This document shows, one piece after another, positions 1-8,764 of a stretch of 64,000 nt of DNA (position 1 is the stretch's first letter; each line of letters opens with the position of its first letter). Under the pieces are notes generated by a model that saw only the letters and a list, made by a program, of their open reading frames with translations, did not search any database and was not told the DNA's origin. The DNA is taken from NCBI RefSeq assembly GCF_003121405.1, contig NZ_QBUY01000003.1, positions 186,001 through 250,000 of the forward strand, in the 5' to 3' direction. A program made the translations under genes and the position numbers. The DNA is from Paraburkholderia sp. C35. GTDB lineage: Bacteria; Pseudomonadota; Gammaproteobacteria; Burkholderiales; Burkholderiaceae.

Positions 1-573
1 AGCCATGTCGTGCCGCTGCTGAAAGCGGGCACGGATTGCGCGGTTGCATCGATCGGCGCGTTGTCTGACCTCGCGTTGCTCGACGCGCTGAACGCTGCTG
101 CTGACGAAGGCCACGCGACGGTGACGCTGTTGTCCGGCGCGATCGGCGGTATCGATGCGTTGGCGGCGGCGAAGCTCGGCGGTCTCGACGAAGTGCAATA
201 CATCGGCCGCAAGCCGCCGACGGGCTGGCTCGGCTCGCCCGCCGAACAGGTTTGCGATCTGCACACGCTGACGGAAGCACGCGTGATCTTCGAAGGCAGC
301 GCGCGTGAAGCGGCACTTCTGTATCCGAAGAACGCGAACGTTGCGGCGACCGTCGCGCTTGCAGGCCTCGGCCTCGATCAGACGACCGTGCGTCTTATTG
401 CCGATCCCGCAGTCACGCGCAACGTGCATCGCATCGTCGCGCGTGGCGCGTTCGGCGAGATGTCGCTGGAGATGAGCGGCAAGCCGTTGCCCGATAACCC
501 GAAGACGTCTGCGTTGACCGCATATAGCGCAATCCGCGCGCTGCGCAATCGCGCGGCCCGCTGCGTGATCTGA
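1..573 (+). CDS. L-aspartate dehydrogenase, 3' part (gene starts left of the window)
   Basis: The frame is open from the first base and 190 residues are visible, so the N-terminal NAD-binding half lies outside. The visible part matches the C-terminal domain of the aspartate dehydrogenase family, which oxidises L-aspartate to iminoaspartate/oxaloacetate with NAD(P)+. The stretch around codons 427-450 (N-V-H-R-I followed by G-A-F-G-E) corresponds to the family motif with the catalytic His. It ends 19 bp before an aldehyde dehydrogenase gene and is probably cotranscribed with the four genes downstream. In this setting it may act on an amino-acid-like intermediate of a catabolic route rather than in NAD synthesis; that is inference. 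Confidence 0.85.
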   Translation, partial: SHVVPLLKAGTDCAVASIGALSDLALLDALNAAADEGHATVTLLSGAIGGIDALAAAKLGGLDEVQYIGRKPPTGWLGSPAEQVCDLHTLTEARVIFEGSAREAALLYPKNANVAATVALAGLGLDQTTVRLIADPAVTRNVHRIVARGAFGEMSLEMSGKPLPDNPKTSALTAYSAIRALRNRAARCVI

Positions 574-592
574 GAGTCAAAGGAAGTACGAC

Positions 593-2089
593 ATGCCCCA
601 CACCGACATCATTTCGAGCCTCGTGCCCTCCGCCGATATCCTGATCGGCGGCGAGTGGAAGCGTGGACGCGGCGCACTGTACGCGAGCGTGTATCCCGCG
701 GACGGCTCGGTGAACACCGAGATCACCACGGCTGACGCCGACGATGCTCGCGAAGCCATCGAAGCCGCCGACATCGCGTGGCGCAAACCGGACTGGTCCG
801 GCCTGAAACCGCATCAGCGTGCGTTGATCCTGTATCGCATCGCCGATCTGATCATGGCGAAGCATGAAGCGCTCGCGCAGCTGCAACGCCGCGACAACGG
901 TAAGCCGATCAACGAGACGCGCGTACTGGTTGCGAGCGCCGCGAACACGTTCCGCTATTTCGCGGCCTGCCTCGAAACGCTCGATGAAGAAGTCACGCCT
1001 TCGCGCGGCGACTACCTGACGATGAGCGTGCACGAGCCGATCGGTGTGATCGCGGCGATTACGCCGTGGAATTCGCCGATCGCATCCGATGCACAAAAGC
1101 TCGCGCCTGCTTTGGCGGCTGGCAACGCAGTCGTGCTCAAGCCCGCTGAAGTGACGCCGCTCGTATCGCTTGCGCTTGCGCGCATCTGCGAGGAAGCAGG
1201 CGTGCCGAAGGGTGTGTTGAGCGTGCTGCCCGGCAAGGGCTCGGTGATCGGCGATGTGATGGTGCGTCATCCGCTCGTGAAGAAAGTGTCGTTCACGGGC
1301 GGCACCGAAGTAGGACGCGGTATCGCGCGTATCGCAGCGGACAAGTTGATGCCCGTGTCGCTCGAACTCGGTGGCAAGTCGCCGACGATGGTTTTCGAAG
1401 ATGCCGACCTCGATCACGCGGTAAATGGCGTGCTGTATGGCATTTTCAGTTCATCGGGTGAAGCGTGTATCGCGGGTTCGCGTCTGTTCGTGCAACGCTC
1501 GATTTACCCCGAGTTCATGAAGCGGCTCACGGAAAAAGCGCGCCAGTTGCGCGTCGGCGATCCGGCGAGCGAGAACACGCAGATGGGTCCGCTGATTACG
1601 GCAAAGCATCGTGAATCGGTCGAGCGTTATGTGGCGCTCGGCCTTGAAGAGGGCGGGCGTTTGCTGTGCGGTGGCGAGCGGCCTGTGGGCAACAACCGCG
1701 AACAAGGCTACTTCTATCAGCCGACGATTCTCGAAGGCCTGACGAACAACGCACGCATCTGCCAGGAAGAAATCTTCGGCCCGGTGCTGGTCGCGATGCC
1801 GTTCGACGACGAAGCGTCCTTGCTGAAAGAAGCCAACGACAGCGTGTTCGGTCTCGCCGCCGGCATCTGGACGCGCGACTACAAGCGCGCATGGCGCGTC
1901 GCGCGCGCCCTTGAAGCAGGCACGGTCTGGATCAACACGTACAAGCTGTTCTCGATTTCGACACCGTTCTCAGGCTGGAAAGAAAGCGGCATGGGCCGCG
2001 AGAAAGGCCGCCTGGGCATTCGTGAGTACATGCAGCAAAAGAGCCTCTACTGGGGCTTGAACGACGCCCCGCTCGCGTGGGCGAACTGA
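593..2089 (+). CDS. NAD(P)-dependent aldehyde dehydrogenase
   Basis: The 498-residue product has the full aldehyde dehydrogenase fold. The oxyanion Asn is in T-P-W-N (N160), the general base Glu in L-E-L-G-G-K (E258), and the nucleophilic Cys in G-E-A-C (C292). It oxidises an aldehyde to its carboxylate in the cytoplasm; the substrate cannot be read from sequence. It starts with ATG after an AAAGGAAG ribosome site and sits between the aspartate dehydrogenase and an extradiol-dioxygenase-like gene. A role in oxidising a semialdehyde from ring cleavage would fit that position. Resemblance to 2-hydroxymuconic or betaine aldehyde dehydrogenases is possible but not resolved. Confidence 0.9.
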   Translation: MPHTDIISSLVPSADILIGGEWKRGRGALYASVYPADGSVNTEITTADADDAREAIEAADIAWRKPDWSGLKPHQRALILYRIADLIMAKHEALAQLQRRDNGKPINETRVLVASAANTFRYFAACLETLDEEVTPSRGDYLTMSVHEPIGVIAAITPWNSPIASDAQKLAPALAAGNAVVLKPAEVTPLVSLALARICEEAGVPKGVLSVLPGKGSVIGDVMVRHPLVKKVSFTGGTEVGRGIARIAADKLMPVSLELGGKSPTMVFEDADLDHAVNGVLYGIFSSSGEACIAGSRLFVQRSIYPEFMKRLTEKARQLRVGDPASENTQMGPLITAKHRESVERYVALGLEEGGRLLCGGERPVGNNREQGYFYQPTILEGLTNNARICQEEIFGPVLVAMPFDDEASLLKEANDSVFGLAAGIWTRDYKRAWRVARALEAGTVWINTYKLFSISTPFSGWKESGMGREKGRLGIREYMQQKSLYWGLNDAPLAWAN

Positions 2090-2102
2090 AGAGGCACGCA
2101 AC

Positions 2103-3068
2103 ATGAGCATTCTCGGCATTGAACAGATCACTTACGGCGTAACGGATCTGGAGACCTGTCGGCGCTTTTTCGCTGACTGGGGCATGAAGGAAACCGCGCG
2201 CAACGAAACGCGCGCGCGATTCGAAACACTGAATGGCTGCACCGTGCTCGCTGTATTGGCCGATGATCCGTCGCTGCCGCCCGCGTTCGAAGCAGGTCCG
2301 ACGCTGCGCGAAGTGACGTGGGGTGTCGCGACGCCCGCTGATCTCGACAAGTATCGCGTGAGCCTGAAAGGCGCACAGGGCTATTACTCGCACGATGATG
2401 CCGTTGGTTGTATCGATCCGAACGGCATGGCGATCCGCATCGAAGTGACGCGCAAGCGCGATGTCGATGTGCATGGTTCGCTGTCGAACGTGTGGGGCCA
2501 GACGCTGCGTGTCGATACGCCCAGCACGATCTACGAACGCGCGGAGCCGGTTGAAGTGGGCCACGTCGTGTTCTTCACGAACTGTCTCGCAGAGCAGGAG
2601 AAGTTCTATCACGAGCGGCTCGGCTTCGAGACGTCGGACCGTTATCCGGATCGTGGTGCATTCATGCGCTGCGCACCGCACGGCGGCCATCACGATCTGT
2701 TCCTGCTGCAACTGCCCACAGGAAAGCGCGGCCTGAATCACGTCGCGTTCACCGTGCGCGATATTCACGAAGTGTTCGGTGGCGGCATGCATATCAGCCG
2801 TTGCGGTTGGGACACGCAACTCGGGCCGGGACGTCACCCTGTTTCGTCAGCGTACTTCTGGTACTTCCAGAATCCGGCGGGCGGCCTGATCGAGTACTAC
2901 GCGGACGAAGACCAGCTGACGCCCGAATGGCAGCCGCGCGAATTCGAACCGGGTCCGACCGTGTTCGCCGAATGGGCGATCGATGGCGGTATCGACGGCA
3001 ATACGCGCCGTCAGAAAGACACGAAAGCGCCGGAAGGCAAGTTCATGACGGAGCGCAAACATGACTGA
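2103..3068 (+). CDS. VOC-family extradiol (catechol 2,3-) dioxygenase-like protein
   Basis: The 321-residue, two-module vicinal oxygen chelate protein has the type I extradiol dioxygenase size. The C-terminal module carries the expected 2-His-1-carboxylate ligands: H154 in V-G-H-V-V, H213 in L-N-H-V-A and E264 in G-L-I-E-Y-Y. The N-terminal module lacks them, as in bona fide extradiol enzymes. It would open a catechol-type ring next to the diol using Fe(II) and O2. ATG follows GAGGCACG by a short gap. Its last codons overlap the next gene by 8 bp, which points to translational coupling. The exact substrate is unknown. Confidence 0.85.
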   Translation: MSILGIEQITYGVTDLETCRRFFADWGMKETARNETRARFETLNGCTVLAVLADDPSLPPAFEAGPTLREVTWGVATPADLDKYRVSLKGAQGYYSHDDAVGCIDPNGMAIRIEVTRKRDVDVHGSLSNVWGQTLRVDTPSTIYERAEPVEVGHVVFFTNCLAEQEKFYHERLGFETSDRYPDRGAFMRCAPHGGHHDLFLLQLPTGKRGLNHVAFTVRDIHEVFGGGMHISRCGWDTQLGPGRHPVSSAYFWYFQNPAGGLIEYYADEDQLTPEWQPREFEPGPTVFAEWAIDGGIDGNTRRQKDTKAPEGKFMTERKHD

Positions 3069-4317
3069 CGCTGCCAACACACACGCCGCGAGCCACACGG
3101 ACGCGCCGCAAACCATCGTTGTGATTGGCGGTGGTCAGGCGGCGGGCTGGGTCGTGAAGACGCTGCGCAAGACGGGCTTCGAAGGCCGTCTCGTGATGAT
3201 CGCCGATGAAATTCATCTGCCGTATGAGCGGCCGCCGCTGTCGAAAGCGGTGCTGTCCGGCGATGCCGATATCGACACCGTACGTCTGTTCGCTACCGAC
3301 GATTTCGCTTCATTGAACGTCGAAGCATGGCAACCGGATGTAGCGACGCAGATCGACCGTGAACAACGCATCGTGCGCACGCAGACTGGCCGTGAAGTGC
3401 AGTATGACCGCCTCGTGATCGCAACGGGCGGCGCGGCGCGCAAGCTGCCGGCATCGCTGGTGAAGACGGATCACATCGCGTATCTGCGTACGCTGGATGA
3501 AGCCTCGGCACTCGGCGAGCGTCTGCGCAAAAGCCAGCATGTGCTCGTGATCGGCGGTGGATGGATCGGCCTCGAAGTCGCCGCGACGGCGCGCAAGCTC
3601 GGTGTTGCAGCGACGGTGGTGGAAGGCGCGCCGCGTTTGTGCGCGCGTTCGTTGCCGCCTTCGGTGTCGGATTTCCTGCTGGATCTGCATCGCGCGAATG
3701 GCGTCGATGTGCGCTTGTCCGCTGCGTTGACATCGCTCGATACGCATCCCGAAGACGCGAACAAGGTTCGCGCAACGCTCGCGGATGGCACGGTTATCGA
3801 CGCCGATTTCGCAGTCGCAGGCATTGGACTCACACCGCACACGTCGCTTGCCGAAGCGGCGGGTTTGCCTGTGAGCGACGGCATCGTCGTCGACGAGCAC
3901 GGCATGACGAACGACCCGCGCATCTTCGCATGCGGCGATGTGGCGAACCATCCGAGCGCGTGGCTCAAGCGCCGCGTGCGGCTCGAATCGTGGGCAAATG
4001 CACAGAATCAGGCGATTGTCGTCGCGAAGGCCGCGCTCGGCCAGTTCGAACCGTATGCGGAGATTCCGTGGTTCTGGTCGGATCAGTACGACGTGAACCT
4101 GCAGATTCTCGGCGACATTCCCGCCGATGCTCAACTCGTCGTGCGCGGCGATGTCAGCGCGCGGCGCGCGACGCTGTTTCATGTCGCCGATGGCGGCGTG
4201 CGCGGCGTGATTGCGATCAATACGCCGCGCGACCTGAAGCTTGCGCGCAAATGGATGACCCAGGGACGCACGGTCGATGTCGCGGCTCTGGCCGACGCCG
4301 ACAAGGCACTCGCATAA
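3061..4317 (+). CDS. FAD-dependent ferredoxin reductase-like oxidoreductase
   Basis: The 418-residue flavoprotein has two Rossmann motifs, an N-terminal FAD site (V-I-G-G-G-Q-A-A-G near residue 20) and a central NAD(P)H site (V-I-G-G-G-W-I-G near 163). The F-A-C-G-D-V motif is near residue 280 and a reductase C-terminal domain follows. This is the layout of BphA4/HcaD/rubredoxin reductases, which pass electrons from NADH to a ferredoxin feeding a Rieske ring-hydroxylating dioxygenase. No ferredoxin or dioxygenase genes are in the window; they would be expected to the left if this is an aromatic dioxygenase cluster. It overlaps the preceding gene by 8 bp. Confidence 0.88.
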   Translation: MTDAANTHAASHTDAPQTIVVIGGGQAAGWVVKTLRKTGFEGRLVMIADEIHLPYERPPLSKAVLSGDADIDTVRLFATDDFASLNVEAWQPDVATQIDREQRIVRTQTGREVQYDRLVIATGGAARKLPASLVKTDHIAYLRTLDEASALGERLRKSQHVLVIGGGWIGLEVAATARKLGVAATVVEGAPRLCARSLPPSVSDFLLDLHRANGVDVRLSAALTSLDTHPEDANKVRATLADGTVIDADFAVAGIGLTPHTSLAEAAGLPVSDGIVVDEHGMTNDPRIFACGDVANHPSAWLKRRVRLESWANAQNQAIVVAKAALGQFEPYAEIPWFWSDQYDVNLQILGDIPADAQLVVRGDVSARRATLFHVADGGVRGVIAINTPRDLKLARKWMTQGRTVDVAALADADKALA

Positions 4318-4344
4318 CCCCAGTACGCGGCGGAGAGACGACGC

Positions 4345-5748
4345 ATGAGCACTATCGACAACACGTTTGAGGCACACAGCAGCGCTGGTGTCTCCCAACC
4401 CGCGACGCGCGGCTCGATCATCGCGCGGCTCGAGCGATTGCCTGCGAACGCTCTGCTGGTGCGCGCGCGCATCCTGATCGGTCTCGCGACGTTCTTCGAC
4501 GGCTTCGACGTCATCGCAATTGCCGCGACGCTGCCGATCCTGATCGGCAAATGGCATCTGACGCCGTGGGACGTGGGCCTGATGATCGGCGCAAGTTCGG
4601 TGGGACAGTTGATCGGCGCGTTTCTGTTTCCGTGGTACGCGGAACGACATGGCCGCGTGAAAGCGATTGCGCTGAGTTCGGGGCTGATCGGTGTGACGAG
4701 TATTGCGTGTGGTTTTGCCCCGACGTTTGCAGTGTTTTTCGTGTTGCGCATCGTGCAAGGCATCGGACTGGGCGGCGAGTTGCCCGTGGCTGCGAGGTAC
4801 TTCAACGAAATCTGCCGTGCGCATGGACGTGGGCGTTTCGTGCTGCTGTATGAGATCGTGTTTCCGGTTGGTTTGCTGGCGTCGAATGCGCTGGGTGCGT
4901 GGATCGTGCCGCGCTTTGGCTGGGAAGCGATGTACTTTATCGGCGGCATGCCGTTGATTCTGTTCTTCGTGCTGCGCAAGCTCGTGCCCGAGTCGCCGCG
5001 CTGGCTGGCCGAACGTGGCCGCATGGGCGAAGCCGCCGATGCCGTGCAGGCTTTCGAGCGCACCGCGAAAAGCGCGCTGCCGCCGATGGGCGACCCTGCT
5101 GCTTTCGAAGCAATGGCGGCACGCCATCCGAAGCGCAGGATGCGCGACCTGTTCGGTCAGGCTTACTGGAAGCGCTCGGCGGCTGTCGCGATGCTGTGGA
5201 TGACGTGCGGCGTGATCCAGTACGGTCTGTCGACGTGGCTGCCGACCATTTATCGGACGGTTTATCACGCGCCGTTGCAGCTTGCGCTGAATCTGGCTGT
5301 CGCTGCTTCCGTACTCGGCGTGCTTGGCTCGCTGCTGTGCGCGATGCTCGTCGACAAGGTGGGCCGCAAGCCGATCATCAACTGGTCGTTTATGTTGTGC
5401 GCGTTGTCGCTGGTGTTGGCGGGTGTGTTCCACGACGCCTCTGTTTATGTGGTCGCGACGTGCTGCGCGTTTGCGCTCGGCTGGCTGGCGTGCGGGTTTA
5501 TCACCGCGTATGTGTACACGCCGGAGTTGTATCCGACGAGTATTCGCGCGTTTGGCTGCGGTGTCGGCGGCGCGTGGCTGAAGCTCGCGGCGATCTTCGC
5601 GCCGACGCTCGTGTCGAAGACGATGATCGGCGGCAATCTCGATGTGGCGTTTTATCTGCTGGCAGTGGTGCCGTTTGTTGCGGCGCTGGTGGTGAAGTTT
5701 CTTGGAATCGAGACGAAGGGGAAGGTGCTGGAGCAGCTGGAGGCTTGA
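4345..5748 (+). CDS. MFS transporter, aromatic acid:H+ symporter type
   Basis: The 467-residue inner-membrane protein has 12 predicted transmembrane helices. Its first helix carries a D-G-F-D motif (F-F-D-G-F-D-V), which is typical of the AAHS family (PcaK, MhpT, BenK), and a P-E-S-P-R-W segment sits in the central loop. It would import an aromatic or related organic acid with protons. ATG follows GGAGAGACGACGC. It closes the operon and is followed at once by a strong hairpin. Operon position makes uptake of the pathway substrate the likeliest job. Confidence 0.88.
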   Translation: MSTIDNTFEAHSSAGVSQPATRGSIIARLERLPANALLVRARILIGLATFFDGFDVIAIAATLPILIGKWHLTPWDVGLMIGASSVGQLIGAFLFPWYAERHGRVKAIALSSGLIGVTSIACGFAPTFAVFFVLRIVQGIGLGGELPVAARYFNEICRAHGRGRFVLLYEIVFPVGLLASNALGAWIVPRFGWEAMYFIGGMPLILFFVLRKLVPESPRWLAERGRMGEAADAVQAFERTAKSALPPMGDPAAFEAMAARHPKRRMRDLFGQAYWKRSAAVAMLWMTCGVIQYGLSTWLPTIYRTVYHAPLQLALNLAVAASVLGVLGSLLCAMLVDKVGRKPIINWSFMLCALSLVLAGVFHDASVYVVATCCAFALGWLACGFITAYVYTPELYPTSIRAFGCGVGGAWLKLAAIFAPTLVSKTMIGGNLDVAFYLLAVVPFVAALVVKFLGIETKGKVLEQLEA

Positions 5749-5771
5749 GTTTTCGTTGATGCTTTGAATGT

Positions 5772-5814
5772 TGGGCCACGATGCGCACTGTGCGTATCGT
5801 GGCCCAGGTTGTTT
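5772..5814 (+). terminator. Hairpin terminator after the first operon
   Basis: A 16-bp stem (TGGGCCACGAT-G-CGCA paired with TGCG-T-ATCGTGGCCCA, one G-U pair) closes a 3-nt loop 24 bp after the MFS stop codon. GGTTGTTTAT follows. The T-tract is weak, so termination efficiency is uncertain. From here to 6051 I see no gene; an open frame in this gap has neither a ribosome site nor family resemblance. Confidence 0.7.
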
Positions 5815-6051
5815 ATAGGTGAGGGTTTTCGGGAGTGAGTGATCGCATGCCTGTCGGACGCACCGTAAATCGCTTCTCGACATGGCGTACGTGTAAAAAG
5901 ACCACATTTCAGGGCAGTTTTGCCGCTTTCACGGGAGCGGTGTACTACAAGCACAGGGGCTGGAGGACGCGTTCGAAGCGAAAGGTGAGACTTTTCGGGG
6001 TTCCGTCAGTGGCGAATTGCCAGATTCTCTGGGATGCCGTTAGCTTGAAAT

Positions 6052-6072
6052 ATATACCACTTAGTGGTATAT
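6052..6072. promoter_or_regulatory. Palindromic operator of the toxin/antitoxin pair
   Basis: Perfect 10-bp arms, ATATACCACT and AGTGGTATAT, flank a single central T, 27 bp upstream of the toxin ATG. The flanks are AT-rich and could hold the promoter. Type II antitoxins commonly bind such palindromes to repress their own operon, and the antitoxin here has a helix-turn-helix. Binding is inferred. Confidence 0.75.
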
Positions 6073-6099
6073 TTAAACATGCCCACGATCTGATCTCAA

Positions 6100-6465
6100 A
6101 TGAAGAAAAAGCCGCTGCGGGTTTTCAAAACGGCCTGGTTCACCAGGAAGGCCAAGTCCGTGGGCATCTCGGATGTTGAACTTTGCAAGGCGGCGCGAGA
6201 GTTGAACGACGGGCAAGGCGACGACCTTGGCGGTAACGTGTGGAAAAAACGCTTGGACAAGAACACGAAACGAGGCATTGTCGTTAACAAGGTTGGAGAT
6301 TTTTGGGTATTTGTTTACGTATTCGCCAAGAGTGACCGGGAGAACATTGACGATCGCGAGTTGCGCGGCTTTAAAAAACTCGCCCGGGACTACGGCGCTG
6401 CGAAACCGGCCGACATCGCCTGGATGTTGGAAGCGAAGGAACTCGTGGAGATCTGCAATGGCTAA
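6100..6465 (+). CDS. RelE/HigB-like toxin of a type II toxin-antitoxin system
   Basis: The 121-residue basic protein resembles the RelE-like family PF06296 (DUF1044-type addiction toxins). Residues V-F-K-T-A-W-F start it, G-G-N-V-W-K-K-R-L lies in the middle and F-V-Y-V-F-A-K-S-D-R-E-N-I forms the C-terminal strand. Relatives are mRNA interferases acting at the ribosome. The gene overlaps the antitoxin start by 8 bp, in toxin-first order. GC content is lower than the neighbours, which suggests horizontal acquisition. The order and antitoxin fold resemble HigBA-type modules, but the exact family name is not certain. Confidence 0.85.
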   Translation: MKKKPLRVFKTAWFTRKAKSVGISDVELCKAARELNDGQGDDLGGNVWKKRLDKNTKRGIVVNKVGDFWVFVYVFAKSDRENIDDRELRGFKKLARDYGAAKPADIAWMLEAKELVEICNG

Positions 6466-6778
6466 GACACGTTACAAAAGCGATGCGTCGGAAGCTATTC
6501 ATAGTGCTGCTTCCGGCTTGCATCGTGCAAAGGTCATCGACAAGAAGACGATGCGCGAGTACGACGAACTGTGCATCGAAGAAGTGCCGGAGTACAACGC
6601 GAAGGACATTGCGCGTATCCGTAAAGAAGTCAACGTAAGCCAGAACGTGTTTGCGCTTTATCTCAACACGACGGTATCGACGGTCCGGCAGTGGGAGCAA
6701 GGCGACAAAAAGCCTAGCGGTATTGCTGCTCGCCTGCTCCAGCTCATTCAGAAAAACGGCCTGGCGATCTTCGGATGA
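6458..6778 (+). CDS. XRE-type helix-turn-helix antitoxin
   Basis: The 106-residue protein ends in a helix-turn-helix (about residues 48-100, I-R-K-E-V-N-V-S-Q-N-V-F-A followed by S-T-V-R-Q-W-E-Q-G-D-K-K-P). This is a classic HigA/XRE antitoxin domain. The start chosen is the ATG inside the end of the toxin gene, which gives an 8-bp overlap; the frame is open further upstream but that part is the toxin gene. It should neutralise the toxin and repress the operon at the palindrome upstream. Confidence 0.87.
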   Translation: MAKTRYKSDASEAIHSAASGLHRAKVIDKKTMREYDELCIEEVPEYNAKDIARIRKEVNVSQNVFALYLNTTVSTVRQWEQGDKKPSGIAARLLQLIQKNGLAIFG

Positions 6779-6830
6779 GTCAATCGAAAGGGCAATCGCA
6801 CGATCGCAACGCCTTTAACGAGTGGTGCGA

Positions 6831-7580
6831 TCACCCCTGCGGCAACTCCCGCACATCCGCCGTCGCCACCGCCCCAAACGTCTCGCTGAGCACATAATCC
6901 ACCAGCTTGCCCGCCGACTCTTCAGGCGTCGATAGCTTGCCATCGCGCTTCAATTCCTCGAACTTCTCGCGCATCGGGAATTTCTCCAACTCCGACGAAC
7001 GAATTTCCGCCTGCATATTCGTATCGACGACGCCCGGCGCGACGCTGCAAATCCGCAGCGCACGGTTTTGATCGAGCGCAACCGAGCGCGCATGATGATC
7101 GAGCGCGGCCTTGGTCGCGCAGTAGATGCTCCAGCCCGAATACGGATGCCGCGCCGCACCGCTCGAAATGTGCACGATGCGCCTGTCGCTCGCGTCCGGG
7201 CTTGCCGCTGCGAATGCGCTCGCAAGCATCAACGGCGCCGACACGTTCAGCGTGACAGCTTGCGCAATGGCCGCCACGTCCTGCGTTTCGACAGGGCCAA
7301 TCGGCTGCACCATGCCCGCGTTGTTGAACAGCAGTACCGTCTGCGCATCCTTCATAAAGTTGCGCAACGTATCGCCTGCAAGGAATTGCGTCAGTCGATC
7401 GGCATTCGACAGATCGACTGCGACCTGTTCGAAGCCAGTCTGATTCGCGAATGCCTGATTGCCGGTACGCGAAACGCCGAGCACGGCAATACCCTGTGTC
7501 AGCAGCCGTTGTGTGAGTGCAGCGCCGAGACCGCGCGTATGGCCGGTGACGATAGCGCGGACAGAAGTCGTAGCGTTCAT
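6831..7580 (-). CDS. SDR-family oxidoreductase
   Basis: The 249-residue classical short-chain dehydrogenase has the cofactor motif T-G-H-T-R-G-L-G (residues 12-19), N-N-A-G near 86-89, and the catalytic S140, Y153 and K157 (Y-C-A-T-K). It reduces a carbonyl or oxidises an alcohol with NAD(P)(H). Some similarity to benzil-reductase/YueD-like SDRs is possible, but the substrate is unknown. It lies downstream of the GlxA-type regulator on the same strand with a 76-bp gap, so the two may be cotranscribed or the regulator may control it. Confidence 0.88.
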   Translation of the reverse strand: MNATTSVRAIVTGHTRGLGAALTQRLLTQGIAVLGVSRTGNQAFANQTGFEQVAVDLSNADRLTQFLAGDTLRNFMKDAQTVLLFNNAGMVQPIGPVETQDVAAIAQAVTLNVSAPLMLASAFAAASPDASDRRIVHISSGAARHPYSGWSIYCATKAALDHHARSVALDQNRALRICSVAPGVVDTNMQAEIRSSELEKFPMREKFEELKRDGKLSTPEESAGKLVDYVLSETFGAVATADVRELPQG

Positions 7581-7656
7581 GTCGATGTGCGTTGAACCTG
7601 TTGATCAATCGGTCATTCTCGCACGCACGCGCACACAGCGCGTGCAGGCGCGTCAC

Positions 7657-8616
7657 TCATTCATGCCGAAAGCGCTCGCGATACTGATTCGGCGTCGCAC
7701 CAATCCGCTTTGTAAACACGATACGCATGCGGTCCGCCGTGCCGAAGCCGCAATCGTAAGCAATCGTCTTGAGTGCTGCGCCGCTGCTTTCGAGCAGCTT
7801 GCGGGCCGCATCCATGCGCGCCCGCTCGACGAACTCATGTGGCGTCACACCCGTTTCCTGCACGAAGATACGCGCGAAATTGCGTGCGCTCATTCCGGCA
7901 ACATCGGCGAGCTGCCTGACCGTGAAGTTCTCGCGGATATTCGCCATGACATGCGTCTGGATCTTCGCGACAGGCGAGGTTTCATCGGCTGGCGCGGTGA
8001 GATACGGGCTGAACTGCGACTGCCCGCCCTGGCGCTGCGAGAACACCACCAGCCGCTTCGCCACGCTCAACGCCGTCTGCGGCCCGTGATCTTCAGTCAC
8101 GAGCGCCAAGGCGAGATCGATGCCCGCCGTCACACCCGCCGACGTCACCAGCCGCTCGTCACGCAGATAGATGCGGTCGAAATCGACGCGCGCTTTCGGG
8201 AACTGCGTCGCGAGTTGCTGCGCGTGCTGCCAATGCGTCGTGACATGGCGATCGTCGATCAAACCCGCATGGCCTAACGCAAACGCGCCCGTGCAGATCG
8301 AGCCATAGCGCTCGCATTGCGAAGCGACTTGCGCGAGCCAGTGCGTGAGACGTGTGTCCGGCACGCTCTCGGGCAACGCGGGACCGCCTGCCATCAAGGC
8401 CAGATCGAATGTGCTGCGCTGCTCCGCGAAGGTTTCGTCTGCCACGAAAGTGATACCGTTCGACGCGCGCAGCGGCGCGCTATCGGCGGCGAGCAGCGTG
8501 ACTTCATAGCGGTCTTTCTCGCCGATAAACCCGTTCGCTTCGGCAAACACATCAAGAGGACCGGCGACATCCAGCGCCTGGACGCCCGGAAAGATCGCTA
8601 TCGCAACGCTCGGCAT
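7657..8616 (-). CDS. GlxA-family transcriptional regulator (DJ-1/PfpI + AraC HTH)
   Basis: The 319-residue protein joins a DJ-1/PfpI amidotransferase-like domain (about 5-185, with C108 in G-S-I-C-T-G at the nucleophile elbow) to a C-terminal AraC helix-turn-helix pair (about 215-315). This is the GlxA/FtrA/ArgR-like regulator layout. In characterised members the first domain senses a metabolite and usually has no enzyme activity. GAGGTC stands upstream of the ATG. Targets may include the SDR gene just downstream; this is inference. Confidence 0.9.
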   Translation of the reverse strand: MPSVAIAIFPGVQALDVAGPLDVFAEANGFIGEKDRYEVTLLAADSAPLRASNGITFVADETFAEQRSTFDLALMAGGPALPESVPDTRLTHWLAQVASQCERYGSICTGAFALGHAGLIDDRHVTTHWQHAQQLATQFPKARVDFDRIYLRDERLVTSAGVTAGIDLALALVTEDHGPQTALSVAKRLVVFSQRQGGQSQFSPYLTAPADETSPVAKIQTHVMANIRENFTVRQLADVAGMSARNFARIFVQETGVTPHEFVERARMDAARKLLESSGAALKTIAYDCGFGTADRMRIVFTKRIGATPNQYRERFRHE

Positions 8617-8764
8617 TCAATGACCTCGCAGAACAACGCGTGACGGAAAAGGCAGCAGACAACGTGTAGTTGGCAGATTTCGCCGTTGGGAACAGGTTGA
8701 GCGCAGCGGCCGCAAAGCCAATACTGAAGCCATCGACAGCCACGACATACCGGAGGAACCCACG

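Noticed and set aside
3310..5907. Very long minus-strand open frame (865 codons) opposite three plus-strand genes
   Set aside because: The translation is Arg/His/Gln-rich with no domain and no ribosome site. Long antisense frames are normal in GC-rich genes; the plus-strand genes have clear catalytic motifs.
5835..6179. 114-codon plus frame overlapping the toxin start
   Set aside because: No ribosome site, spans the palindromic operator and has no family resemblance; the toxin frame fits a known family.
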